This document shows, piece by piece, positions 34,455-45,441 of a DNA stretch of 64,000 nt. Made by a program: the position numbers and the translations under genes. Under the pieces are notes generated by a model. The model made no database searches. It was not told the DNA's origin and was given only the letters and a program-made list of their open reading frames with translations. The first letter of the stretch is position 1. The number at the start of each line of letters is the position of its first letter. Origin of the DNA: JAJNPS01 sp031378845 (lineage in GTDB: Bacteria; Pseudomonadota; Alphaproteobacteria; Rhodobacterales; Rhodobacteraceae); assembly GCA_031378845.1 (NCBI GenBank), contig JANNES010000026.1, positions 124,001 through 188,000 on the forward strand, given 5' to 3'.

Positions 34455-35594
34455 TCAGGCGGCCATCTCGAGGGCGGTCTCAAGCTCCGCCATGGTCAGG
34501 ACGACGGGATTGGCCTTCATCGACGAAGATGCCGCAGCCGCTTTGGCCACCCGGTGATGGTCTTGGGGCACCAGTCCCTGCTGGCCAAGCGTGGGCAGGC
34601 CTGCAGCCTTTGCCCACAGGCTTAAGGTCTTGGGAGCATCTTCTGCGGAACCCCCGAGTCCGTTTGCCAACAGGGCGCACACCTCTTCCATCCGGTCCCG
34701 CGCTGCCCCGACGGTCTTGCGGCGGTTCAAGTTCAGCACCGGGCCAAGCAATACCCCGCAGACCGCACCGTGTGCTGCCGGTGCGATGCCGCCGATCACG
34801 CCCGCCAGCCCGTGCACAGCACCCAGACCCGCATTCGCCAGCGCCAGCCCGCCACACAGGCTGACCCAAGCCAGGTCATCGCGGGCTTGGGTATCCTCGG
34901 CCTGCATCAGCCGTATCAACGCGGCCAGACCAACCGAGATCGCAGGCCGTGTCAGCGCGTCGCTAAAGGGTGTGGCGCGATTGCAGACATAGGGCTCAAT
35001 GACTTGCGTGAGGGCATCGAGGCCTGAGGCTAGCGTCACCCCGCGCGGGCAATGGTCGGTCAGTGCGGGGTCCACGATGGCGATGCGCGCCAGCATCCGG
35101 TCGTCGCGCAACGACACCTTGCGGCCGTGGTCGGGCAGCCCGATCACCGCGTTCTTGGTCGCCTCGGCCCCGGTACCTGAGGTTGTGGGCAATGCGACAA
35201 AAGGCAGTGGCGGGACAAAAAGCGGCAGGCCGCGCCCGATCACCTCCAGATGGTCCATCGCGCCGCCGGGTGCCGGGAGCAGCGCTGCGATGGCCTTGCC
35301 AAGGTCAAGTGTTGCGCCGCCACCGATTGCTGTAACCCATGTCGCGCCATAGGCGCGCGCTTTGGCCACCGCGGCCTCCAGGACCGGCAACGTTGGTTCT
35401 GCGGCGCACGGAATTTGCAGCACCGCGCAGCCTGCCGCCTGCAATCTTTCAACGAGCCAGGCCGCACGGGCCGGGTTGGCACCGTGGACAACGACGCCCC
35501 GCGCACCAAAGCCCGCGATGAGCCCAGGCGCCTTGGCCGCCTCGCCGCGTCCAAACAAGATACGGCCGGGGCCGATGATGCCAAACGGCGTCAA
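34455..35594 (-). CDS. Iron-containing alcohol dehydrogenase
   Basis: A 379-residue group III dehydrogenase. The NAD site is TAIGGGATLDLGKAIA, then LPTTSGTGAEATKNAVI. The metal-site region reads GLDALTQVIEPYV, with Gln where classical members have His, and AVHGLAGVIGG...AHGAVCGVLLGP supplies two His. The start overlaps the glpK stop by four bases, so it is translated with glycerol kinase. The substrate is unknown; glycerol, dihydroxyacetone or a C3-C4 alcohol would suit the context. The Gln substitution occurs in a subgroup of the family and may alter metal use. Confidence 0.85.
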   Translation of the reverse strand: MTPFGIIGPGRILFGRGEAAKAPGLIAGFGARGVVVHGANPARAAWLVERLQAAGCAVLQIPCAAEPTLPVLEAAVAKARAYGATWVTAIGGGATLDLGKAIAALLPAPGGAMDHLEVIGRGLPLFVPPLPFVALPTTSGTGAEATKNAVIGLPDHGRKVSLRDDRMLARIAIVDPALTDHCPRGVTLASGLDALTQVIEPYVCNRATPFSDALTRPAISVGLAALIRLMQAEDTQARDDLAWVSLCGGLALANAGLGAVHGLAGVIGGIAPAAHGAVCGVLLGPVLNLNRRKTVGAARDRMEEVCALLANGLGGSAEDAPKTLSLWAKAAGLPTLGQQGLVPQDHHRVAKAAAASSSMKANPVVLTMAELETALEMAA

Positions 35595-37075
35595 AACGAC
35601 ATTGTCGCGGCGACCGCGCGTCCCCAGCGCGCGTATTTTGCATCACGCGTCGCGCCGTCCATCGCAGGGGTAAAGCGGCGGTTGAGCGCCCAGCTTTTGG
35701 CAAAGTCCTCCGGCCCGCCGCAGATGCCAGCCTGCATGCCCGCCAGAAATGCCACGCCAAGGGCGGTGGTCTCGGTGACGACGGGCCGGTCCACCGGGGC
35801 GCCCAGAATGTCGGACAGGAACTGCATCGCCCAGTCGCTGGCTGTCATTCCGCCATCAACCCTCAGCACCCCATCCGCTGCCGCCCCCCAATCGGCCCGC
35901 ATCGCCTCCAACAGATCGCGCGTCTGGTAGCCCACGCTTTCCAGTGCGGCGCGCGCCAGTTCGGCAGGCCCCGAGTTCCGCGTCAGACCATAGATCGCGC
36001 CCCGGCAATCGGGCCGCCAATAGGGCGCACCAAGGCCGGTAAAGGCGGGCACCAGCACCACGTCCTGTGCCTCGTCCGCCTGTTCTGCCAGGGGTTGGGT
36101 CTCGCTTGCCGCGCGGATCATCTTCAGCCCGTCACGCAGCCACTGGACGACCGCGCCGGCGATAAAGATCGACCCTTCCAGCGCATAGGTCGGCTTGCCG
36201 TTCAACTGGTAGGCGATGGTGGTCAGAAGCCGGTTCTTGGATGGGACCATGTCGGAGCCGGTATTCAAGAGGGCAAAGCAGCCGGTACCATAAGTGGACT
36301 TCATCATGCCGGGGCTGAAGCAGGCCTGGCCCACGGTCGCCGCTTGCTGGTCGCCTGCGACACCAAAGATGGGGATCTCGCGGCCGAAAAGATCGGCGCG
36401 GGTCAGGCCGAAATCGGCGGCGCAGTCGCGCACCTCGGGCAGGAGCGACATCGGGATGTCGAGGAGGCCGCAGATCTCGGTGTCCCAGGCACCGGTCTTG
36501 ATGTTGTACAGCATTGTGCGGGCGGCGTTGGTGGCGTCGGTGGCGTGGACGCGGCCGCCGGTCAGCTTCCAGATCAGGTAGGTGTCGACGGTGCCGAAGG
36601 CGAGTTCGCCCTTGACGGCGCGGGCGCGCGCACCTTCGACGTGGTCAAGCAGCCACTTGACCTTGGTGGCGGAGAAGTAGGGGTCCAAGAGCAGGCCAGT
36701 GCGGGCCGTGATCATCGCGGCGTGGCCTGCGGCGGTCAGGGCCTCGCAGGTGGGGGCAGTGCGGCGGTCTTGCCAGACCACCGCGTTATGGATCGGCTGG
36801 CCGGTGCTGCGGTCCCAGATCAGGGTCGTCTCGCGCTGGTTGGTGATGCCGATCCCGGCGATGGACGCGGTGTCGATCCCTGCCTTTTCGATCGCGGCGC
36901 GGGCGGTCCCGGCCACGGTGGCCCAGAGATCGGAAGGGTCATGTTCGACCCAGCCGGGCGCAGGGTAGTGCTGGGGAAACTCTTCCTGGGCAGAGGCCAC
37001 GACCCGCAGGTTGGCATCGAAGAGGATGGCCCGTGACGAGGTGGTCCCCTGGTCGATGGCAAGGATGTGCGTCAT
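35591..37075 (-). CDS. glpK: Glycerol kinase
   Basis: A 494-residue FGGY kinase converting glycerol and ATP to glycerol-3-phosphate in the cytosol. It begins MTHILAIDQGTTSSRAILFD (phosphate loop) and contains ITNQRETTLIWDRSTG, the FGVAGDQQAA region and the C-terminal signature RVDGGMTASDWAMQFLSDI. It is the first gene of a leftward pair with the iron-alcohol dehydrogenase. It is separated from the glp uptake operon by two unrelated genes but serves the same pathway, feeding GlpD. Confidence 0.97.
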   Translation of the reverse strand: MTHILAIDQGTTSSRAILFDANLRVVASAQEEFPQHYPAPGWVEHDPSDLWATVAGTARAAIEKAGIDTASIAGIGITNQRETTLIWDRSTGQPIHNAVVWQDRRTAPTCEALTAAGHAAMITARTGLLLDPYFSATKVKWLLDHVEGARARAVKGELAFGTVDTYLIWKLTGGRVHATDATNAARTMLYNIKTGAWDTEICGLLDIPMSLLPEVRDCAADFGLTRADLFGREIPIFGVAGDQQAATVGQACFSPGMMKSTYGTGCFALLNTGSDMVPSKNRLLTTIAYQLNGKPTYALEGSIFIAGAVVQWLRDGLKMIRAASETQPLAEQADEAQDVVLVPAFTGLGAPYWRPDCRGAIYGLTRNSGPAELARAALESVGYQTRDLLEAMRADWGAAADGVLRVDGGMTASDWAMQFLSDILGAPVDRPVVTETTALGVAFLAGMQAGICGGPEDFAKSWALNRRFTPAMDGATRDAKYARWGRAVAATMSF

Positions 37076-37509
37076 GGTGGCGGCCTTTCCGATATTGAAC
37101 TGCCCCGACCCGGGACATACTTTTTTGTATTATCAGATCAATGAGTTGAGCTGTTCATTTTAAGGCATTGTTAACGTTTGAGCCGCCGTGCGCAAGCCGT
37201 TCTGAGCACAGTTTATCGCCATTTCGCGCGCGTCGCGTGCAAAGTTCGGGCCGCCAGATGTAACATGCCCGGACCGACGTTCGTGCTGCCTGCAAACTGC
37301 ACCGCGCGGGGGCCGGATCGCGCATGCGATGCGCATGGGCGTCAGGACGTGATCGCCCCGCGGGCGAAGCGAAAGCTGCCTGCGGGGCGATGCCCGGAAG
37401 GTCACAATCGCAAGGCTGGAATTTCCAGAGTATCGGGCCGTGGATTTCCATGGTACAGTCACAACCATAGGACGAGTATTTTTTTCAACACCAACAGCAG
37501 GGGCACATT
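37076..37509. other. 434-base spacer between glpK and a divergent gene
   Basis: No convincing gene is seen. The glpK-proximal 80 bases are AT-rich; on the minus strand GATAAT near 37130 could be a -10 element. ATCGCCCCGC (37352-37361) and GCGGGGCGAT (37382-37391) form a perfect ten-base inverted repeat. The end near the rightward gene holds AGGGG about seven bases before its ATG. Confidence 0.5.
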
Positions 37510-38355
37510 ATGGTCTCATCCGTTCCCAAGGGTATGTTCACCACCGCCGAAATCCGCAAACATCGCGATACACTGGACGTCTTTAGCGACGCTGCGGCGG
37601 ATTTTCTCGACTGGGTTTTCGACGACCACATCAAGTTTTTCAACAAATGGGGCGTGTCGAAATACTACGGCGACCGCAAACCCGAACACCGGACCCGCGA
37701 AAAGCGGATGGCGCAGCTGCGCAAGTTCGGCAAGCCAGAGTTTCTGGTGGACCTGCAGGTCTCGACCGCTTGCATCGTTCTGGCGATGCAGGCGTGCGAG
37801 CGTGGGTTCAATGCGACGGGCATGCCCAACACCTGGAAAAAGATCAACACGCAGCTGAGGATCGACCAAAAGCTGTTCGGCACCGATCTGCAGATCATGC
37901 TGCAGCAGTTGGGCTGGAAGATTCACTACTGGAACCCCGACCCCACGCAGAACGCGGCCTGGGATGCGGATGATCAGGCGCTGAACCCGCTGCGGCCGGG
38001 GCGCGTGTGGATGCCGGTCTGGGGTGGGCATGCCCTGCGTCATGCAAGTGCTGTGAACCGGGGGGTGTATCACGACAGCAAGGTCGATAACGCGACAAAG
38101 CTCGTCGGCTTCAAGAAGACGGAGCCCGCCGCCTTCAGATCGGTTCCGTTCTTTATCGGCATTGCCCATGCCGGGTATCATGTCTTTCCGGGGCGGCGCG
38201 GCGATGTGGTCGAGGCGCATTCGATGCGCGAGATGACGGCACGCGATAACATCGAGGTGGCCCCCTTTAATCCGCTGGCCTCGGGCGGGGCACCGCGCTG
38301 GACTCGCTCCGAGAAGTACCGCTCGGGCTTGATTGCGGTGCCGCGGGACTTTTGA
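37510..38355 (+). CDS. Hypothetical protein beside an M15 peptidase
   Basis: I do not recognise this 281-residue protein. It begins MVSSVPKGMFTTAEIRKHRD after an AGGGG site. It is rich in Lys, Trp and Tyr, with no signal peptide or membrane segment. Notable segments are KWGVSKYYGDRKPEHRTR, NTWKKINTQLRIDQKL, WMPVWGGHALRHASAVN and GYHVFPGRRGDVVEAHSMRE. The last has a His-rich look that could hint at a hydrolase-like core, though no catalytic set can be named. The M15 peptidase gene begins 48 bases downstream, so the two are probably co-expressed. Joint action on peptidoglycan is an inference from that neighbour. Confidence 0.6.
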   Translation: MVSSVPKGMFTTAEIRKHRDTLDVFSDAAADFLDWVFDDHIKFFNKWGVSKYYGDRKPEHRTREKRMAQLRKFGKPEFLVDLQVSTACIVLAMQACERGFNATGMPNTWKKINTQLRIDQKLFGTDLQIMLQQLGWKIHYWNPDPTQNAAWDADDQALNPLRPGRVWMPVWGGHALRHASAVNRGVYHDSKVDNATKLVGFKKTEPAAFRSVPFFIGIAHAGYHVFPGRRGDVVEAHSMREMTARDNIEVAPFNPLASGGAPRWTRSEKYRSGLIAVPRDF

Positions 38356-38403
38356 CGTACAATTTTTTCCGGCGACCGACCGGAGCGTTTTGGTAGGAGC
38401 ATC

Positions 38404-39231
38404 GTGATGTTGAAACGGGCAATTACGGTCGTACAGACGCATCTCAACGGATTGGGCCTGTTTGCGCGAAACGCCGACGGCGTGGCAACGCCCGCGATGG
38501 CAGCGGCTGTGGTGACGGCGCTGACACCCCGGCAGGCCGAACTGCCCACAGGGGCCTTGGGCTTTTCCCCCGAACGCCGAATGACACTGCTGTTCCAGCT
38601 GATCTGCAAAGGGCGCGGCATCGACTGCGATCCGGTCGACGGGTTTTGGGGGCCGGTGACGCAGGATGCCTATGACCGGCTTGTCCACCTGATTGACCGC
38701 GGAACGCTGCCGCCGAACTGGCGCGATGATGAGCCGTCGGACGCCAACCCCCATGTCTGGCCACGCGACACCGGCAGTCAGGATGCCATGCGCGCCTTTT
38801 ACGGCCCGCCCCCTGTCGCGCCGACCGGTCGGGTCCGCGTTCCTTGGAAACTGCGGCTGGCCTGGGACAAGTCGCAGATCGTCACCAGTATCAGCTGCCA
38901 CACGAAGGTCGCCGCAAGCCTTGATGCCGTTTTGCAGAAGGTCCATGCCCATTACGGCGAGACCGAGCTGCGCCGCCTGCGGCTGGATCTGTTCGGCGGC
39001 TGTTATGCGCCGCGCAAGAAGCGTGGCGGGTCGAGCTGGTCGACCCATGCCTGGGCCGTGGCGCTTGACTGGGACCCTGAGCGTAACCAGTTGAAATGGG
39101 GACGCGACCGCGCCACGCTTGATCACACCGACTATGATTTCTGGTGGCATACATGGGAGGCCGAGGGCTGGGTGTCCTTGGGCCGGTCGCGCAACTTTGA
39201 CTGGATGCACGTTCAGGCCGCGCGATTGTAG
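38404..39231 (+). CDS. Peptidoglycan-binding, M15-type metallopeptidase
   Basis: A 275-residue protein. The N-terminal third resembles a peptidoglycan-binding helical repeat (VVQTHLNGLGLFARNADG, then DPVDGFWGPVTQDAY). The C-terminal domain has LFGGCYAPRKKRGGSSWSTH followed by AWAVALDWDPERN and NFDWMHVQAA. This gives the zinc set of VanY/endolysin-type M15 peptidases: His and Asp of SxHxxxxALD, and the late His. Such enzymes cleave D-Ala-containing cross-links. No signal peptide is present, so export would need a holin-like route or another path, as for phage endolysins. It ends with TAG. Confidence 0.78.
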   Translation: MMLKRAITVVQTHLNGLGLFARNADGVATPAMAAAVVTALTPRQAELPTGALGFSPERRMTLLFQLICKGRGIDCDPVDGFWGPVTQDAYDRLVHLIDRGTLPPNWRDDEPSDANPHVWPRDTGSQDAMRAFYGPPPVAPTGRVRVPWKLRLAWDKSQIVTSISCHTKVAASLDAVLQKVHAHYGETELRRLRLDLFGGCYAPRKKRGGSSWSTHAWAVALDWDPERNQLKWGRDRATLDHTDYDFWWHTWEAEGWVSLGRSRNFDWMHVQAARL

Positions 39232-39330
39232 GGGGGGGAGTTCCGGGTGTCGCATGGGCCAGAGCGCTGTAGTCGCCTGCCACGCTGCGAAGGGTTGTGT
39301 CTGGACGAATGACCACCGTTGACCGCGCCC

Positions 39331-39363
39331 GAAAGAAAAAGGGCGGGAGTTTCCCCCCGCCCC
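39331..39363 (-). terminator. Rho-independent terminator of the glp operon
   Basis: On the minus strand, GGGCGGG (39362-39356) pairs with CCCGCCC (39347-39341) and is followed by TTTTTCTTT. It begins seven bases beyond the glpV stop. Confidence 0.85.
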
Positions 39364-39369
39364 GTCATC

Positions 39370-41091
39370 TTAGTTCTGCCAGGACTTGATCAGCTCGTCA
39401 TAGGCGATGGTCTCGCCCATGGGCTTTTCGTTTTCCAGTTTGGCAACCGGCGAGCCAGGCTCGTCCAGCCAGAACTGGGGGTCCTTTTCTTCGTTCATCT
39501 TCGGACCGATGTCGCCCTGCACGCCGGATTTCTCCAGACGGATCAGAACTTTCTCCTGCTCGGCGCAGAGGCTGTCAAGCGCCTCTTGCGGGGTTTTGTC
39601 CCCCGACATGGCGTCGCCGATGCTCTGCCACCAAAGCTGGGCCATCTTCGGATAGTCCGGGATGTTGGTGCCCGTCGGCGACCACTGCACCCGGGCGGGC
39701 GAGCGGTAGAACTCGATCAGGCCGCCCAGTTTCGGCGCGCGGTCGGTGAAGTGCTGGCTATCGATGGTGGACTGGCGGATGAACGTCAGGCCGACATCGG
39801 ACTTTTTCACGTCAACCGTCTTCGAGAGGATGAACTGCGCGTAAAGCCAGGCGGCCTGTGCGCGGTCGACGGGGGTAGACTTAAGAATGGTCCAAGAACC
39901 GACGTCTTGATAGCCAAGCTTGGTTCCCTCGGTCCAGTAGGTTCCATGCGGCGAAGGTGCCATCCGCCACTTCGGTGTGCCGTCCGCATTCATCACCGGG
40001 AGATCTGGCTTCAATGACGAGGCAGCGAAGGCGGTATACCAAAACAACTGCTGCGCGATCTCGCCCTGTCCAGGAACCGGGCCGGCCTCGTCGAAGGTCA
40101 TGCCTTGGGCTTCCGGCGGCGCGTACTTCTGCAGCCACTCGATCGCCTTGGTCAAGCCGTAGACGGCCGCCGCATCGTTGGTGGCACCGCCACGCGCGAC
40201 GCAGGAGCCGACGGGACGGGAATTCTCGTCCACCCGGACGCCCCATTCGTCGACCGGCAGGCCGTTCGGTTCGCCCTTGTCGCCCAGGCCGGCCATCGAC
40301 ATCCACGCATCGGTGTAACGCCAGCCTAGCGAGGGGTCTTTCTTGCCGTAGTCCATGTTGCCAAAGACTTTGGCAGGGCCGCCGGCATAAGTCATGTCGC
40401 GCCCGGTGAAGAACTCGGCAATGTCTTCGTAAGCCGACCAATTAATTGGAACGCCGAGATCGTAGCCGTATTTGGCCTTGAAGTCGTCCTTGGTCTTTTG
40501 GTCGTTGAACCAGTCGTAGCGGAACCAGTAGAGGTTTGCGAACTGCTGGTCTGGCAACTGGTAGAGGTTGCCGTTCGGCGCCGTGGTGAAACTCAGCCCG
40601 ATGAAGTCGGCCAGATCCAGCGTCGGCGAAGTGACTGCAGCCCCTTCTCCCGCCATCCATTCGGTCAGATTGCGGGCTTGCTGATAGCGCCAGTGGGTGC
40701 CGATCAAGTCGCTGTCGTTGACATAGGCATCATAGATATTCTCGCCCGACTGCATCTGGGTCTGAAGCTTTTCTATCACGTCGCCTTCACCGATTATGTC
40801 GTGGGTGATCTTGATGCCGGTGATGGCGGTGAAGGCCGCGGCCAGCACCTTGGACTCGTAAACGTGCGTGTCGATGCCTTCCGACACCACCTTAATTTCC
40901 ATGCCGGCATAGGGTTTCGCGGCATCGATGAACCACTGCATTTCGGCTTCCTGAGCCGCTCGGTCAAGGGTCGTCATACCGTTGATCTCGGTATCGAGGA
41001 AGGCTTTCGCCGCCTCGATATCCGCCCAGGCGGGTGCGCCCAGGGCCATCAGCGCAAGCGCCATGGCAGTTGTCGTGTGGCGTAGTCTCAT
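39370..41091 (-). CDS. glpV: Glycerol ABC importer, substrate-binding protein
   Basis: A 573-residue periplasmic binding protein, longer than usual binding proteins, as is typical of GlpV. The start is the ATG giving MRLRHTTTAMALALMALG, preceded by GGGAGGA; 21 further upstream codons are spacer. The signal peptide ends near ALGAPAWA. The mature part includes KVVSEGIDTHVYESKVLAAAF, YQLPDQQFANLYWFRYDWF and PVPGQGEIAQQLFWYTAF. It captures glycerol for the GlpPQ permease. It is the last gene of the operon, placed after an intercistronic hairpin that could raise its expression. Confidence 0.93.
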   Translation of the reverse strand: MRLRHTTTAMALALMALGAPAWADIEAAKAFLDTEINGMTTLDRAAQEAEMQWFIDAAKPYAGMEIKVVSEGIDTHVYESKVLAAAFTAITGIKITHDIIGEGDVIEKLQTQMQSGENIYDAYVNDSDLIGTHWRYQQARNLTEWMAGEGAAVTSPTLDLADFIGLSFTTAPNGNLYQLPDQQFANLYWFRYDWFNDQKTKDDFKAKYGYDLGVPINWSAYEDIAEFFTGRDMTYAGGPAKVFGNMDYGKKDPSLGWRYTDAWMSMAGLGDKGEPNGLPVDEWGVRVDENSRPVGSCVARGGATNDAAAVYGLTKAIEWLQKYAPPEAQGMTFDEAGPVPGQGEIAQQLFWYTAFAASSLKPDLPVMNADGTPKWRMAPSPHGTYWTEGTKLGYQDVGSWTILKSTPVDRAQAAWLYAQFILSKTVDVKKSDVGLTFIRQSTIDSQHFTDRAPKLGGLIEFYRSPARVQWSPTGTNIPDYPKMAQLWWQSIGDAMSGDKTPQEALDSLCAEQEKVLIRLEKSGVQGDIGPKMNEEKDPQFWLDEPGSPVAKLENEKPMGETIAYDELIKSWQN

Positions 41092-41129
41092 GTCATTCCT
41101 CCCAGAATGTTGAAATGTTGGTCGCTTTT

Positions 41130-41157
41130 CCCTTGGGCGGCAGGTGCCGCCCAAGGG
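41130..41157 (-). promoter_or_regulatory. Strong intercistronic hairpin upstream of glpV
   Basis: CCCTTGGGCGGCA at 41130-41142 pairs perfectly with 41145-41157. It lies in the gap between the DUF2160 gene and glpV, just upstream of the glpV ribosome site. There is no T-run on the minus strand, so it is not a simple terminator. A stem here could stabilise a processed glpV mRNA and give excess binding protein. Confidence 0.6.
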
Positions 41158-41173
41158 CTTGGTGTGACCCTAT

Positions 41174-41577
41174 CTAGACCCAGCGAAAGACCGCAAAGGC
41201 GTAGATCAGGCAAAGGATCAGCGCGATCGTGAGCGGCGCGCCGAAGAAAAAGAGCCAGGCCAAGGTGAGAAAGGCCGAGCCCAAAAGGGTGATGAAGAGC
41301 CGGTCGCCCCGAGTCGTTTCAATCCGCAGGACACCGACGCGCGGGGTTTCGGGGTAGCGGATGGCAAGGATCGTGAACACGACCAGCAGGCATCCGATGA
41401 TGAAGAAGAAAAGTGCGGTCGGGAAGGTCCAGGCCATCCAGCCGCCCGGGATCATCGGGTCGGTCCAGAGGATTGCACTATCTTCGTCGCGCGGGATGGC
41501 CCAGACGAGCAGGCCAAGGATCGCGGCGGCAAGGGCGACGAGGGCTCCGTAGATGGCGGGCCAGCGGGTTGCGGTCA

Positions 41578-41581
<4 letters not shown>
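41174..41581 (-). CDS. glpU: DUF2160 small membrane protein of the glycerol importer
   Basis: A 135-residue inner-membrane protein with about four hydrophobic segments (YGALVALAAAILGLLVWAI, ALFFFIIGCLLVVFTILAI and two near the C-terminus). A WMAWTFPTALFFF stretch is characteristic of DUF2160. Tandem ATGs overlap the glpQ stop (ATGATGA). It is a constant member of rhizobial-type glycerol importer operons, between permease and binding-protein genes. Its precise role is not established; the glpU symbol follows that operon's convention. Confidence 0.85.
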
Positions 41582-43252
<1,671 letters not shown>

Positions 43253-43253
<1 letters not shown>

Positions 43254-44344
43254 CAGACCGCTCCCCTGTTTGCCGAGACGGGTGCGACGCGCCAGTCGTT
43301 GACGTAGACATTGACGCGGGCCGGGTCAAAGCGGACATGCGTCATGTCGGCCCCAACTTCGGCGCCTTCGGGCAGGATCACGTTCAGCGCAGCACCTGCC
43401 ACTTCGGCGCGGATGATGCGGTGACGGCCCACATCCTCGATGCGCAGGATGCGCGCGGGTAGACCTTCGCCTGCGGTCATCTGGGCGTATTCGGGGCGGA
43501 TGCCGATCTGCACGCGACCGGTCTGGGGCGCGTAAGCCGCCGCAAGAGGTACCTTGGTCCCCGCCACGATGGCATGGTTGCCGTTGATCTCGGCCTCCAG
43601 CAGGTTCATCCCCGGCGAGCCGATGAAATAACCCACAAAAGTATGTTCGGGCGTCTCGAACAACTGTTCGGGCGTGCCCATCTGGACCACGCTGCCCTCA
43701 TGCAGGACCACGACCTGATCGGCAAAGGTCAGCGCCTCGGTCTGGTCGTGCGTCACGTAGATCATCGTGTGACCGAACTCACGGTGCAAAAGTTTCAGCT
43801 GGGTACGCAGCTCCCATTTCATATGCGGATCGATCACGGTCAGGGGTTCGTCAAACAGGATCGCATTGACGTCCTGGCGCACCATGCCGCGCCCGAGGCT
43901 GATCTTTTGCTTGGCATCGGCGGTGAGCCCCCGCGCCTTGTGATCTAGCGTCGCCTCCATCCCGATCATTGCTGCGATCTGGGACACGCGAGACTGGATA
44001 TAGGCGGGATCCATGCCGCGGTTTTTCAGCGGAAAGGCAAGGTTTTCGCGCACCGTCATGGTGTCATAGACGACCGGGAACTGGAACACCTGCGCGATGT
44101 TGCGCATCGCGGTCGGGGCGTTGGTCACGTCGGTATCGCCGAACAGCACCTTGCCCTGGCTGGGGTGAACCAGCCCTGAGATGATGTTCAAAAGCGTGGT
44201 CTTGCCGCAGCCGGACGCCCCCAGCAGGGCATACGCGCTGCCATCGCGCCAGACGTGATCCATGGATTTCAGCGCGAAATCTGCGTCGGATTTGGGGTCG
44301 GCCAGGTAGCTGTGGGCAAGATTTGAAAGCGTGATACGTGCCAT
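43253..44344 (-). CDS. glpT: Glycerol ABC importer, ATPase
   Basis: A 363-residue MalK-like ATPase. Walker A is GASGCGKTT and Walker B is AILFDEPLTVIDPH. The signature region (LTADAKQKISLGRGMVRQ) departs from LSGGQ, with the conserved Gly-Gly lost, as is usual for one of the two ATPases in this importer. A C-terminal OB-type regulatory domain is present (about residues 235-363). It begins three bases after the glpS stop and acts as a heterodimer with it. This GlpT is unrelated to the E. coli glycerol-3-phosphate antiporter of the same name. Confidence 0.9.
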
Positions 44345-44347
44345 GGC

Positions 44348-45433
44348 TCAGCGCCTCGCGCCAGCGCCGGGGGCAGCAAGATGCCCTGCGCTGTCAAAGA
44401 GATAGATGTTTGCCGGATCAAGCCAGATGCCAAGGTCGGACCCGATGGGCAGGGTATGGACGCCGTGCACCAGACCGACCCAGTGGTCCGCGCCATGATC
44501 GAGATGCAAGAAGGTCTCGGACCCCGTGATTTCGCTGGCACCAAGCGTGCAGGCAAACTGCACTGCGGCGGCAGAGGGCTGATGCAGGTCCAGATGATTG
44601 GCGCGGAACCCGGCATTGTAGGTGCCGTCAGGAAGCGCGGCAAAAGCACCCTCTGCCGGGGCGGTCGCGGCGTTGCCAAAGCGCAGGCTTGCACCGGACT
44701 TCACGCAAGGCACAAAGTTCATCGGCGGGTCCGAAAAGACGCGGGCACTGATGGTCGAGACCGGGTTGCGGTAAACTTCGGGCGTCGGGCCGAACTGCGT
44801 GACGGAGCCCTCCCACAGCGTCGCGGTGTTGCCACCGAGCAGCAGCGCCTCTTCGGGCTCGGTCGTGGCATAGACAAAGATCGCGCCCGACTGCGCAAAG
44901 ATGCGGGGGATCTCGGCGCGCAGTTCCTCGCGCAGTTTGTAGTCGAGGTTGGCGAGGGGTTCATCGAGAAGCACGAGCCCCGCCTCTTTGACCAGCGCGC
45001 GGGCAAGCGCGCAGCGCTGCTGCTGGCCGCCCGACAGTTCCAAGGGCTTGCGCTGCAGCATGGGTGTCAGTTTCAGCATGTCGGCGGTGGCGCGGACGGC
45101 GCGGTCAATCTCGGTCGTCGATTTTCCCATAATGCGCAGGGGCGAGGCGATGTTGTCGTAAACGCTCATGCCGGGATAGTTGATGAACTGCTGGTAGACC
45201 ATCGCGACCTTGCGGTCCTGCACGCGCATGCCGGTGACGTCCTGACCGTTCCAGTGGATGCGGCCCGTGGTCGGGGCATCCAGTCCCGCCATCAGGCGCA
45301 TCAGGGATGTCTTGCCCGCAAGGGTCGGCCCCAAAAGCACGTTCATCGTGCCCTTTTCCAGCACGAGGTCGGTCGGATGGATATGCACCCGCCCTTTTTC
45401 TGTCCGCGAGACCGATTTCAGTTCCAGCGCCAT
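44348..45433 (-). CDS. glpS: Glycerol ABC importer, ATPase
   Basis: A 361-residue MalK-like ATPase. Its Walker A is the unusual GPTLAGKTS, with Ala-Gly in place of Gly-X-Gly, characteristic of GlpS. The signature LELSGGQQQRCALARALVKE and Walker B LVLLDEPLANLDY are canonical. The normal switch His region reads VYATTEPEEAL, lacking the His. The start is the ATG giving MALELKSVSRTEKGRV; the frame opens further upstream but overlaps glpD. With GlpT, which has complementary defects, it would form one functional pair. Confidence 0.91.
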   Translation of the reverse strand: MALELKSVSRTEKGRVHIHPTDLVLEKGTMNVLLGPTLAGKTSLMRLMAGLDAPTTGRIHWNGQDVTGMRVQDRKVAMVYQQFINYPGMSVYDNIASPLRIMGKSTTEIDRAVRATADMLKLTPMLQRKPLELSGGQQQRCALARALVKEAGLVLLDEPLANLDYKLREELRAEIPRIFAQSGAIFVYATTEPEEALLLGGNTATLWEGSVTQFGPTPEVYRNPVSTISARVFSDPPMNFVPCVKSGASLRFGNAATAPAEGAFAALPDGTYNAGFRANHLDLHQPSAAAVQFACTLGASEITGSETFLHLDHGADHWVGLVHGVHTLPIGSDLGIWLDPANIYLFDSAGHLAAPGAGARR

Positions 45434-45441
45434 GGTGGTCC

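Noticed and set aside
37155..37468. Small open frames of about 100 codons upstream of glpK
   Set aside because: They overlap each other in different frames, lack ribosome sites and have no recognisable content.
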